64,000 nt of DNA from Erwinia sp039023475 (GTDB taxonomy: Bacteria; Pseudomonadota; Gammaproteobacteria; Enterobacterales; Enterobacteriaceae). The notes beneath the pieces were generated by a model that did not search any database, was not told the origin of the DNA, and saw only the letters and a list, made by a program, of their open reading frames with translations. Positions 52,753 to 60,483 of the stretch are shown here, piece by piece. Numbering within the stretch: position 1 is the first letter of the stretch; the number at the start of each line of letters is the position of its first letter. Made by a program: the position numbers and the translations under genes. Location: contig NZ_JBCHVB010000001.1 of the NCBI RefSeq assembly GCF_039023475.1, forward strand, positions 682,001 to 746,000, written 5' to 3'.

Positions 52753-53412
52753 TCAGAATGAATTCATTAAGCGTTTCAATTTCACAACGGCAGCCTGAGG
52801 GCTACTTAAAACCGGACAAGTGACTGCTGCCTTGATCTCTTCATAAGCTACCTCCATAGAGAAGTGCGCTAACACAATCGCGTCAGCATGTTGATGCTGG
52901 CGGGCAGCTTCAACAACAAGCTGATTATGTAAGGCAACATTGCCCGCGCTTAATGCGTCACGCGCGCCTTCAACCACCGCAGTGGTCAGCTTTGCGCCTG
53001 ACCCTTCGGCCATGGCGAGTTCATGAAACTCCGCTTCCATACTGGGAACAGCAGGTGCGAAAGTCGCTAACATGACAATATCTTTGCCCTTCTCCAGCGC
53101 CGCTTCAAACATAGCCTCATTGGGTTTCAGAACAGGCAGAGGATGGATTTCAGCACTGGCATCAATGGCTTCTCCGAGTGCAGAGCAGGTAAACAAAATA
53201 GCCGCGGCATCAATACTGACCGCATAATCCACCAGTGAATTTATACGCTGATAAAAATTGGGCGTAAGTGTGGTGACTTTGCCGCGATCGCTGCTTAATG
53301 AGTCATCCAGCAGATTACTGATATTCGCTTCGGGCCACTGGCGTTCGAAAGTGTCATTAATAGGGCCAACTGCCAGTGGCGTAGCGTGAATTAATACAAT
53401 GCGTTGACTCAT
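52753..53412 (-). CDS. Asp/Glu racemase superfamily protein
   Basis: A 219-residue member of the aspartate/glutamate racemase superfamily, which also includes hydantoin racemase, maleate isomerase and arylmalonate decarboxylase. The first cysteine motif is present in AAILFTCSALGEAID. At the second cysteine position the sequence reads ADAIVLAHFSMEVA, without cysteine, so a two-base racemase is unlikely and a decarboxylase or isomerase-type reaction is possible. Another cysteine stands later in AAVTCPVLSSPQA. The ATG at 53412 is chosen behind AGAGG over one 12 bases earlier. Second gene of the minus-strand operon. Confidence 0.78.
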   Translation of the reverse strand: MSQRIVLIHATPLAVGPINDTFERQWPEANISNLLDDSLSSDRGKVTTLTPNFYQRINSLVDYAVSIDAAAILFTCSALGEAIDASAEIHPLPVLKPNEAMFEAALEKGKDIVMLATFAPAVPSMEAEFHELAMAEGSGAKLTTAVVEGARDALSAGNVALHNQLVVEAARQHQHADAIVLAHFSMEVAYEEIKAAVTCPVLSSPQAAVVKLKRLMNSF

Positions 53413-53466
53413 TATCCTCTCCATGAAAACAGGCTGCCCTCTCTGGCGGCAGCCTCATGTCGTCAA

Positions 53467-54537
53467 TTAAGCGCGGATTACCGCAGCGACTTTTTCGGAA
53501 AATGCTTTCGTACCGCAGCTGCCGCCCAAATCGGGTGTGCGGGTTTCAGGGTTTTCCAGCACTTCATCTACCGCACGGTTGATCTCTTCTGCCGCCTTCA
53601 GGAATTTAGGCTGATTATGCTTCTCGGCATACCATGCCAGCATCATCGCAACTGAGAGGATCATTGAAACCGGATTGGCCTTGTCCTGATTCTGGATATC
53701 CGGTGCTGAACCGTGTTGCGCCTGAGCACAGCAATGCGTATCGCTGGCCATAATCGAACCAGCCAGACCCAGACTGCCTGACAGTTCACTGGCCAGATCG
53801 CTGATAATGTCACCGTAGAAGTTAGTCGCAACCAGCACGTCGAAGCGTTCCGGATTACGCACCAGGTGCGCGGTAGAGGCATCAACCAGCAGATCGTCCA
53901 ACTGGACTTCCGGAAACTCTTTCGCCACGTCGCGGACGGCTTCCAGGAAGAGACCGTCGGTCATATGGAAGCTGTTAGCTTTATGAATCGCGGTAACTTT
54001 CTTGTTACGCTGCATGGCCAGTTCAAACGCTTTGCGTGCAATACGCTCTGAACAGTGGCGGGTGATTTTACGGGTAGAGAGCGCCATGTCCGGGCTGGGC
54101 ATCACTTCGCCCCAGCCGCGCGACATGTTGCGATCCGGGTAAAACCCTTCAGTGGCTTCACGCATGATCACCAGATCCATTGTCTTACCTTCCTTCATGT
54201 TTGAAGTCAGGAATGGACGGGTGCGCGCAGGACGGACGTTAGCATAAAGATCAAGACCGATACGGAAACCGGCAGAAACGTTACGTCCACCTTTCTCTGG
54301 CGCAGGGTAATCGGCATGTGACTGTGTGCCGAGGATGATGCCGTCGTACGTTTTCGCTTTATCTAAAGATTCCTGACGCAGCGTGGTGCCATGAAGCTCA
54401 AGGCTCTTAAAGCCAACGTCTTCGTAGTCAAATTCAAAACCCAGGTTGAAAGTTTTATCTAATGAATTCAGTACGGTTACCGCAGCTGAGGTGATTTCAG
54501 GGCCAATACCGTCACAAGGCAGAATCAAAATACGCAT
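53467..54537 (-). CDS. Isocitrate/isopropylmalate dehydrogenase family enzyme (beta-decarboxylating type)
   Basis: NAD(P)-dependent hydroxyacid dehydrogenase of 356 residues. It shows ILPCDGIGPEI at the start, substrate arginines in YANVRPARTRPF, MREATEGFYPDRN, the catalytic lysine in VTAIHKANSFHMTDGLF, metal aspartates in NFYGDIISDLASELSGS and the NAD loop HGSAPDIQNQDKANPVSM. Related enzymes oxidise and decarboxylate isopropylmalate, isocitrate, homoisocitrate, tartrate or malate; the sequence alone does not fix the substrate. The 24 in-frame residues before 54537 lie over operator copy C, so the ATG at 54537 behind GGAG is used. First gene of the minus-strand operon. Confidence 0.87.
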   Translation of the reverse strand: MRILILPCDGIGPEITSAAVTVLNSLDKTFNLGFEFDYEDVGFKSLELHGTTLRQESLDKAKTYDGIILGTQSHADYPAPEKGGRNVSAGFRIGLDLYANVRPARTRPFLTSNMKEGKTMDLVIMREATEGFYPDRNMSRGWGEVMPSPDMALSTRKITRHCSERIARKAFELAMQRNKKVTAIHKANSFHMTDGLFLEAVRDVAKEFPEVQLDDLLVDASTAHLVRNPERFDVLVATNFYGDIISDLASELSGSLGLAGSIMASDTHCCAQAQHGSAPDIQNQDKANPVSMILSVAMMLAWYAEKHNQPKFLKAAEEINRAVDEVLENPETRTPDLGGSCGTKAFSEKVAAVIRA

Positions 54538-54567
54538 ATACACTCCAATTGATGGGTCAGTTTCGAT

Positions 54568-54591
54568 TGCATTTTTATACCAATAAATGCA
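54568..54591. promoter_or_regulatory. Operator copy C of the island, before the dehydrogenase operon
   Basis: TGCATTT-TTATACCAAT-AAATGCA, a perfect seven-base palindrome with a ten-base spacer, 30 bases before the minus-strand operon's first gene. It probably overlaps that operon's transcription start. Confidence 0.8.
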
Positions 54592-54601
54592 CTGATTGCA
54601 A

Positions 54602-54617
54602 GGTGACACAGATCACA
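54602..54617. promoter_or_regulatory. Probable CRP site 1 in the divergent control region
   Basis: GGTGACACAGATCACA matches TGTGA-N6-TCACA at nine of ten defined bases. It lies 10 bases from operator copy C. Confidence 0.65.
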
Positions 54618-54767
54618 TTTATCATACAAAAAATTCACATTACAGTGATTGTGTTATTTATCAGCAAGTTAGCGTCATGCTTTGTTTTAAGCCACCTATT
54701 CGCCCCTTTCCTCTCTGCTCTGAGCACCGAAGATGATTACTATGCCAGCCCTGATTTGTTAGCAGTA

Positions 54768-54783
54768 TGTGATCTACAACACA
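54768..54783. promoter_or_regulatory. Probable CRP site 2 in the divergent control region
   Basis: TGTGATCTACAACACA matches TGTGA-N6-TCACA at nine of ten defined bases. It lies 19 bases from operator copy D, mirroring site 1 beside copy C. Confidence 0.6.
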
Positions 54784-54802
54784 AATTAACACCTGCTGCA
54801 TT

Positions 54803-54826
54803 TGCATTTATCACCATACAAAAGCA
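54803..54826. promoter_or_regulatory. Operator copy D of the island, before the otnK operon
   Basis: TGCATTT-ATCACCATAC-AAAAGCA, the fourth copy of the palindrome, 36 bases before the kinase gene. Its centre is 235 bases from that of copy C. Confidence 0.75.
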
Positions 54827-54862
54827 GTATGTGGAAAACTGATAAGTAGGTAAGGATTAATC

Positions 54863-56113
54863 ATGACAAAGTTAGGCGTTATCGCTGATGACTTTACCGG
54901 CGCAACTGATATAGCCAGTTTTATGGTCAATGCGGGCTGGAGAGTGGTGCTGTTTAACGGTGTGCCTGCGCAGACATTTGAGGCGGTAAATATTGATGCC
55001 ATTGTTATTGCGCTGAAGAGCCGCTCCATTCCTGTGAAAGATGCCGTCAGCCAGTCGCTGGCTGCCGCCAACTGGCTGAAAGCACAAGGTTGTGAGCGCC
55101 AGTTTTTCAAATATTGTTCGACGTTTGATTCTACCGCGCAGGGCAATATTGGACCGGTAACGGATGCGCTTATGGAAAACCTTGAAACGCGCATGACGCT
55201 GGTCTGCCCGGCAGTGCCGGATAACGGCCGGACCATTGTTCATGGCCATCTTTTTGTAAAAGGAGAGTTGCTGAACGAAAGCGGCATGCAGCACCATCCG
55301 GTCACGCCCATGACCCAGTCTTCCCTGAAAAAACTGATGGAAGCGCAGTCCGTTGGTTTATGCGGCAATATTTCTCTCGACGCCATAAAAAATCACCCTC
55401 AGCAGATAGCTGCCCGGATGGCGGAAAGTAATGCGAAATATATGATTTTTGATGTGCTGGATAATAGTGACCTGCTAACCGTAGCCCGTGAAACATCGGC
55501 ATTTCCGCTGGTAACAGGCGCAGCGGGACTGGGATATGCTATCGCCACACTTGATGTGCAGCAGCAGCCTCTTCCCCGTAGCCCGATAAAAATAGAAGCC
55601 AAAGGTTTTAGCGTAATCCTTTCCGGCAGCTGCTCCTCTATGACTAATCAGCAGGTTGATTTTTACCAGCAACGCGCTTCCGCGCTGGCGTTAAATGTAG
55701 AAAAAATCATTCATGATGAGGGTTATATTCAGTCGGTAATCAGCTGGGTATGCGCTCATGCAAGTGAAGCGTTAGCCCCGCTGGTGTACGCCACACAGCC
55801 ACCACAACTAATCGAAATAATTCATAAAAACTACGGCCCGGAATTTGTGAGTGAAAAAATTGAATGTTTCTTCTCTGCGCTTGCCCAGCAATTAAACGAA
55901 GCGGGTTTCAATAAATTTATTGTAGCCGGCGGTGAAACCTCAGGCGCGGTTGTTCAGGGGCTGAATATTAATGGCATGGTTATTGGCGATACCGTCGCTC
56001 CAGGGGTGCCGTGGACACAAGCTCTGGGTGAGAAAAAATGGGTGATCCTTAAATCGGGTAACTTTGGTACTAGTGACTTTTTCCTGAAAGCACAGGAGCA
56101 TTTTGATGAATGA
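54863..56113 (+). CDS. otnK: Four-carbon acid sugar kinase (3-oxo-tetronate 4-kinase, OtnK-like)
   Basis: Cytoplasmic kinase of 416 residues in the SBD-NBD family (DUF1537 type). The N-terminal substrate domain starts LGVIADDFTGATDIASFMVNAGW, with YKYCSTFDSTAQGNIGP-like FKYCSTFDSTAQGNIGP. The C-terminal nucleotide domain has VAGGETSGAVVQGL and LKSGNFGTSDFF. By homology it phosphorylates 3-oxo-tetronate for decarboxylation by the next gene's product. The ATG at 54863 follows AAGGA. It overlaps the aldolase gene and opens the plus-strand operon. Confidence 0.88.
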   Translation: MTKLGVIADDFTGATDIASFMVNAGWRVVLFNGVPAQTFEAVNIDAIVIALKSRSIPVKDAVSQSLAAANWLKAQGCERQFFKYCSTFDSTAQGNIGPVTDALMENLETRMTLVCPAVPDNGRTIVHGHLFVKGELLNESGMQHHPVTPMTQSSLKKLMEAQSVGLCGNISLDAIKNHPQQIAARMAESNAKYMIFDVLDNSDLLTVARETSAFPLVTGAAGLGYAIATLDVQQQPLPRSPIKIEAKGFSVILSGSCSSMTNQQVDFYQQRASALALNVEKIIHDEGYIQSVISWVCAHASEALAPLVYATQPPQLIEIIHKNYGPEFVSEKIECFFSALAQQLNEAGFNKFIVAGGETSGAVVQGLNINGMVIGDTVAPGVPWTQALGEKKWVILKSGNFGTSDFFLKAQEHFDE

Positions 56114-56744
56114 GACACAACTACGCCAGGATTTAGTTCGGTACGCTCGCTCAATGTACGAACGCGGTTACAGCAGCGGTGGCGCCGGTAATATCAGCCT
56201 GAAACTGCCGGATGGTAATGTACTGGCCACCCCTACTAACTCCAGTTTTGGCGATTTGGATCCGGCCACCCTGAGCAAAGTGACCATGGATGGCGAACTT
56301 CTGGATGGGCATAAGGCATCGAAAGAGATCCTGATGCACCTTGCCATCTACCGTCAGCGTCCGAAGTGTGGCGGCATTGTACATCTGCATTCCCCCTGGC
56401 TGACGGCCCTCTCATGCATGCCTGGTCTCAATTATGAAAATGCCCTGCCGCCAATAACGCCCTACTACGTTATGCGTGTCGGTAAGTTGCCGGTGATACG
56501 CTATATTCGCCCTGGCTCGCCACTCATTGCTGAGGAAGTGGAAAAACTGGCAGCCGAACACAATTCTCTTCTTCTGGCCAATCATGGCCCCATTATTTCA
56601 GGTAAAGACATCCGTGAAGCGGTATTTAATGCCGAAGAGCTTGAGGAGACGGCAAAGCTTTATTTCATGCTCAAACCTTATGGCATGACAAGCTTAACCG
56701 ATGAAAATGTCGAAGAGTTAAATTCTCTGTTCAATATGAAGTGA
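56106..56744 (+). CDS. otnC: 3-oxo-tetronate 4-phosphate decarboxylase (class II aldolase, OtnC-like)
   Basis: Class II aldolase/adducin family protein of 212 residues. It has GGAGNISLKLPDGNVLATPTNSSFGDL, the zinc histidines in IVHLHSPWLTALSC and NSLLLANHGPIISGKD, and a catalytic acidic residue near the first domain. OtnC enzymes split 3-oxo-tetronate 4-phosphate to dihydroxyacetone phosphate and CO2. The start at 56106 follows AGGAG and overlaps the kinase stop. The usual partners OtnI and a 2-hydroxyacid dehydrogenase (LtnD/DtnD) are absent. Confidence 0.87.
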   Translation: MNETQLRQDLVRYARSMYERGYSSGGAGNISLKLPDGNVLATPTNSSFGDLDPATLSKVTMDGELLDGHKASKEILMHLAIYRQRPKCGGIVHLHSPWLTALSCMPGLNYENALPPITPYYVMRVGKLPVIRYIRPGSPLIAEEVEKLAAEHNSLLLANHGPIISGKDIREAVFNAEELEETAKLYFMLKPYGMTSLTDENVEELNSLFNMK

Positions 56745-56843
56745 TTACATTAATCCTGTGCATTTGGTTGCACAGGGATAAGCCTGCCTGAAAAGTAAAT
56801 GCGCATTCACTTTACGATTTCTGAAGCTGATAAAGGCCCAATC

Positions 56844-58214
56844 ATGATTGTCACTGTTAACCCATCCACGGGGCGCAAAATTGCTGAATATGAACTGCAT
56901 TCAGCTTCCGAAGTTGATGAACGCATTGAGGCTGCTCATCAGGCCCAAAAAATCTGGGGCAGAAAGCCGGTATCTGAACGCGTCACCCTTCTGACAAGCG
57001 TTGCTGAAGTACTGCGCCGCAATAAAGCGCGTTATGCCGCTACTATTACCGGGGAGATGGGAAAACCGCTGGCTGAAGCGGAAGCCGAAGTTGAAAAGTG
57101 CGCCGTCACCTGTGAGTTTTATGCTAGTAATGCTGAAAAATACCTTGCGGATGAACACGTTGAAAGTAATGCTTCCGACAGTCGTGTCGTGTTCGATCCG
57201 CTCGGCGTGGTACTGGCAATCATGCCATGGAATTATCCCTTCTGGCAGTTTGTTCGTTTTGCGGCCCCTGCCCTGGCTGCAGGCAATGGCGCCCTGCTCA
57301 AACATGCTAATAACGTAGCCTCATGCGCAATACAGCTGGAGGCGCTGTTCCGTGAGGCCGGGACGCCGGAAGGCCTTATCAGTACGCTGATGATAAATTC
57401 TACTGATGTTGCTGGGGTGCTTGCCGACGAGCGCGTCGCCGCAGTTACCCTGACCGGTTCCACACACGTAGGCAAAATCGTGGCGGCTCAGGCGGGCAGC
57501 CTGATGAAAAAACAGGTTTTGGAGCTGGGCGGTTCCGATCCCTTTATTGTGCTGGCAGATGCTGACATCGAGCTGGCGGCGAAAATGGCCGTTAAGGCGC
57601 GCTTTGCTAACACTGGCCAGAGCTGCATTTCTTCCAAACGCTTTATTGTCGATGCTTCCGTCGCAGACCGCTTCGTGAAGCTGTTCTGTGAAGGCGTGAG
57701 AACGTTGAAAACCGGAAATCCTCTCGACCGCGAGAATGATATCGGTCCAATGGCGCGTGAAAATTTGCGGGATGCCCTGCATGCTCAGGTTGAGCGCAGC
57801 CTGAGCGAAGGAGCACAGTTAGTGCCTGGCGGTCAGCCCATCGTGAGCGAAGGCTATTATTATCTGCCAACCGTACTCGATCACGTTACGCCACAAATGA
57901 CGGCGGCGATTGAAGAAACCTTCGGGCCGGTCGCAGCGATCATTCGCGTACAGTCTGAGGAGGAGGCAATTGCTGTTGCCAATAATACTGAGTTCGGTTT
58001 GGGTGCTGCGGTGTGGACATCCAACACGGACAACGGCTATCGCCTTGCGCGCAGAATCGAAGCGGGTGCGGTATTCGTCAATGGTCTGGTCGCATCCGAT
58101 GCACGTCTGCCGTTTGGCGGCATCAAACAATCCGGTTACGGACGTGAACTAGGCGGATTTGGCATCCGTGAATTCACTAACATTAAAACGCTCTGGATTG
58201 GCCCGGCAGATTAA
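56844..58214 (+). CDS. NAD(P)-dependent aldehyde dehydrogenase, semialdehyde type (Sad/YneI-like)
   Basis: Aldehyde dehydrogenase of 456 residues, matching the short Sad/YneI succinate-semialdehyde group. It contains the PWNYPFWQFVRFAAPALAAGN motif, the nucleotide loop TGSTHVGKIV, catalytic glutamate in LELGGSDPFIVL, catalytic cysteine in NTGQSCISSKR and the EETFGPVAAI motif. The ATG at 56844 gives the family's normal start; 15 upstream in-frame residues are rejected. It probably oxidises a dicarboxylic or hydroxy-semialdehyde formed in the island's pathway. Confidence 0.87.
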   Translation: MIVTVNPSTGRKIAEYELHSASEVDERIEAAHQAQKIWGRKPVSERVTLLTSVAEVLRRNKARYAATITGEMGKPLAEAEAEVEKCAVTCEFYASNAEKYLADEHVESNASDSRVVFDPLGVVLAIMPWNYPFWQFVRFAAPALAAGNGALLKHANNVASCAIQLEALFREAGTPEGLISTLMINSTDVAGVLADERVAAVTLTGSTHVGKIVAAQAGSLMKKQVLELGGSDPFIVLADADIELAAKMAVKARFANTGQSCISSKRFIVDASVADRFVKLFCEGVRTLKTGNPLDRENDIGPMARENLRDALHAQVERSLSEGAQLVPGGQPIVSEGYYYLPTVLDHVTPQMTAAIEETFGPVAAIIRVQSEEEAIAVANNTEFGLGAAVWTSNTDNGYRLARRIEAGAVFVNGLVASDARLPFGGIKQSGYGRELGGFGIREFTNIKTLWIGPAD

Positions 58215-58226
58215 AAGGTGAAAGGC

Positions 58227-58640
58227 ATGATTAAGACTGCATCAAATTCTTATTTACTCAAGCCAGAAGATATTAAAAAGCATGACCGTGGCGGCGGTGC
58301 CAGCACCACGCCATTAGTCACGGCTGGCATGGGTGCCAGCGCCTTTATTACCGGTTATACGCAGTTTGAAGGCGGCGCAAAAATACCTTTTCACTTTCAT
58401 AACTGTGAGGAAAGCGTGCTGCTGGTACAAGGCAATGCCATCTTCGACATCGACGGTCAGGAATTTGTGATCAAACCCCTGGATGTCACTTACATTCCTG
58501 CTGGCGTTCCGCACCGTTTCAGGAATGCTTCTGATACCGAACCCATGAAAATTATGTGGGTCTACGGCTCTCCTGATGCAAACCGCACGCTGGTTGAAAC
58601 CGGAGAGACGCGGCCAATTGCGGCAGAGCATAAGAACTGA
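58227..58640 (+). CDS. Cupin-domain protein
   Basis: Single-domain cupin of 137 residues. The first cupin motif reads IPFHFHNCEESVLLVQGNAIFDIDG, with two histidines and glutamate as metal ligands, and the second reads YIPAGVPHRFRNAS with the third histidine. It could be a metal-dependent isomerase, dioxygenase or ligand-binding protein; function is not fixed by the sequence. The ATG at 58227 is preferred; a GTG nine bases earlier is possible. It follows the dehydrogenase by 12 bases. Confidence 0.8.
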   Translation: MIKTASNSYLLKPEDIKKHDRGGGASTTPLVTAGMGASAFITGYTQFEGGAKIPFHFHNCEESVLLVQGNAIFDIDGQEFVIKPLDVTYIPAGVPHRFRNASDTEPMKIMWVYGSPDANRTLVETGETRPIAAEHKN

Positions 58641-58663
58641 TTCATTCAGTAAGGTAATAAACT

Positions 58664-58860
58664 ATGAAATTTTTCGCCTTGCCACCTGAGGGTATTGGTC
58701 CTGAATCATTAAGGCTGCGGTTACGTTACTGAAATAAGTCGTTCAAAGCGTGGTCTGGATAATGAGTACGATTATCAGGAAGTCCGGTTTCACCAGTCTG
58801 GAGACCGCACAGCCGATCCCGGTGGTCCAAAGGGCACCAGGGCTATACTGACGCGATGAC
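58664..58860 (+). pseudogene. Decayed N-terminus of a second isopropylmalate-dehydrogenase-like gene
   Basis: Starting at an ATG behind AAGG, the frame reads MKFFALPPEGIGPE, then is frameshifted; the next frame gives IKAAVTLLK. Together they resemble the ILPCDGIGPEITSAAVTVL start of the dehydrogenase encoded 4 kb away. Further on, LDNEYDYQEV resembles FEFDYEDVGF. Stops and frame changes follow and the rest of the gene is missing. This looks like debris of a duplicated or exchanged gene of the cluster. Confidence 0.6.
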
Positions 58861-58946
58861 TGAACAGCGTCATGCTCATGAATCCTGGACAGAAACGTCA
58901 GAAGTTGTGAAGTCTTTATTCTCATACAAATAAAAGAGAGAACATC

Positions 58947-59138
58947 ATGCCGGAAATAGTGGTTTATGCGGTAGAAGGCCGCTCTACAGCACAGAAAAAA
59001 AACCTGATGGTAAAAATCACCGATGCCGTGGTGGAAAGTTTTGGCGTAGAACGGGATCGCGTGGTGGTTTCTGTCGTTGAAACTAACGCCTGCGATAAAG
59101 CGCGCGGCGGCATACTTTATAGTGAACGGAAAAAATAG
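58947..59138 (+). CDS. 4-oxalocrotonate tautomerase family protein
   Basis: A 63-residue tautomerase-superfamily monomer, the normal size for 4-OT. Pro-2 (MPEIVVYAVEGRS), the catalytic general base, is present, as are an arginine in the first loop and the DAVVESFGVERDRVVVSVVE core. Such enzymes interconvert enol and keto forms of unsaturated 2-oxo acids. It is preceded by GAGAG. It may be the last gene of the plus-strand operon, 306 bases beyond the cupin, or have its own promoter. Confidence 0.85.
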   Translation: MPEIVVYAVEGRSTAQKKNLMVKITDAVVESFGVERDRVVVSVVETNACDKARGGILYSERKK

Positions 59139-59438
59139 CCGAGTACAGCCCCTAAAAGGAACTGGATTTACGCCACAACAGAAACCTGCACGCACTTTGC
59201 TAACAGCTGTGGCATCGGAGCGATCACTACGGTATCACTTCCGGGAAAGTGATAAAAAAGTGCCCCTGTAACACCTCCCCAGAAGTTAGGTTACCGCACA
59301 CCTGCTCTGGTCGTCCGATGTTGCTATAGCGGCACAATTACGTAGAGGTATTACGCGAAGCCTTTTTAGCGCTAATTTATCTGATGATTATTTATCCTGA
59401 CCATAAAGGAAATGCACAAAAGTGGATGATAATTTCAG
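59139..59438. other. Intergenic, no supported gene
   Basis: About 300 bases between the tautomerase and the convergent AT-rich gene. No gene, clear hairpin terminator or repeat was recognised. Base composition drops towards the AT-rich side from about 59340. Confidence 0.4.
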
Positions 59439-60269
59439 TTAACACTCGCATAATTTCACAAAAGTTCCTTTACTGTCGCTGAATATACAGAAATTATTTC
59501 CGTATTGCTCGCTCTGTAATTTTTCACAGCTTACCCTGTTTAACACGCTATTTAATAAATTATTTTTAACGATTAACGTAAAACCGTAGATAAAGTAAGC
59601 CGGCTGCAATTCCTCAGTAACAATAAGATCGTAAGGCTTAATATCGTTTATGATTTTATAGATTGAACGTGAAAAGGATGCGCAGCTTTTACAGGTATGC
59701 AGCATCATGCTGCTACCTTCAGGATGATAATAATATTCAACACCCTCTTTCGCCCCGGTCACGATCGCGCTTATTAATTTTGCTAATAATTCATCTGCAA
59801 CCGGAAAAGCATTGCCCGGGCTGGGATCTTTAATATCACTGACATCTGCCAGGGTAAAATATAAAAATTCATTCAGCAACCTGTTATTTTTCACCAGCAG
59901 AGAACACCTTTTATTCAGGACAGGGCTGAAAGCCATGCCTGTAAGTGGAACATATTGATATTTTACTAAAAAAAGCATTTTCTCATTAAAAACGTTAATT
60001 ACATCTTTTTTTACCTGCCTTTCAGGATGATCTTCTGAATTTCGGAACCCTTCATGTCTGGTATTGGTATCGCCTACAGAATCAGTATCCTTTCCATGTT
60101 TAGCATGTGTTGGCGGAATTAACTTCTTTTCCATGCTGGGGCTATTACCACAGCCGGAAGGTTCAGGATCTTTAAGGCCTGGTCTTTCATTCGCTCTGTT
60201 ATCGAGCTGAATATATAATAAAAAATGTTTATTTACAGATTTAATGAGCTTTTTAACGCTACTGCTCAT
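59439..60269 (-). CDS. AT-rich protein of unknown function
   Basis: A soluble protein of 276 residues if it starts at MSSSVKKLIK (60269); a start 27 bases earlier is possible. No signal peptide or membrane segment is clear. The middle has a hydrophilic low-complexity part (THAKHGKDTDSVGDTNTRHEGFRNSEDH). The C-terminal half has cysteines in LHTCKSCASF and at the end (VKLCEC). No family was recognised. It is clearly more AT-rich than its neighbours, indicating foreign origin. It overlaps the small gene upstream by 11 bases. Confidence 0.6.
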   Translation of the reverse strand: MSSSVKKLIKSVNKHFLLYIQLDNRANERPGLKDPEPSGCGNSPSMEKKLIPPTHAKHGKDTDSVGDTNTRHEGFRNSEDHPERQVKKDVINVFNEKMLFLVKYQYVPLTGMAFSPVLNKRCSLLVKNNRLLNEFLYFTLADVSDIKDPSPGNAFPVADELLAKLISAIVTGAKEGVEYYYHPEGSSMMLHTCKSCASFSRSIYKIINDIKPYDLIVTEELQPAYFIYGFTLIVKNNLLNSVLNRVSCEKLQSEQYGNNFCIFSDSKGTFVKLCEC

Positions 60270-60483
60270 GTAAAAACAACCCATTGCCTGTGGCATAGTA
60301 AGGATCTCTGAGCGTCTTTATACCGTTGCATTGTTTCTTTAATTTACGCCAGGTAAAAATTCCCTTTTGATTATCGGTGCGCTCATAAGACTCAATATTG
60401 TTAATAGAGTTAATTACAATAGCAACATATATATTTATTGATTGTTTTAAACGCTCGCGGAAACATATTGCATCAAATAACAT
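60259..60483 (-). CDS. Small AT-rich open reading frame overlapping the next gene
   Basis: A 74-residue frame starting MLFDAICFRERLKQSIN and ending at a stop inside the start region of the 276-aa gene (ATG at 60269, stop at 60261-60259), which suggests coupled translation. There is no clear ribosome site. It could be a real small partner protein or a decayed piece of a longer gene. No family was recognised. Confidence 0.4.
   Translation of the reverse strand: MLFDAICFRERLKQSINIYVAIVINSINNIESYERTDNQKGIFTWRKLKKQCNGIKTLRDPYYATGNGLFLHEQ

Noticed and set aside
54618..54660. A third CRP site at the TCACATTACAGTGA sequence
   Set aside because: The half-sites face the wrong way and have a four-base spacer.
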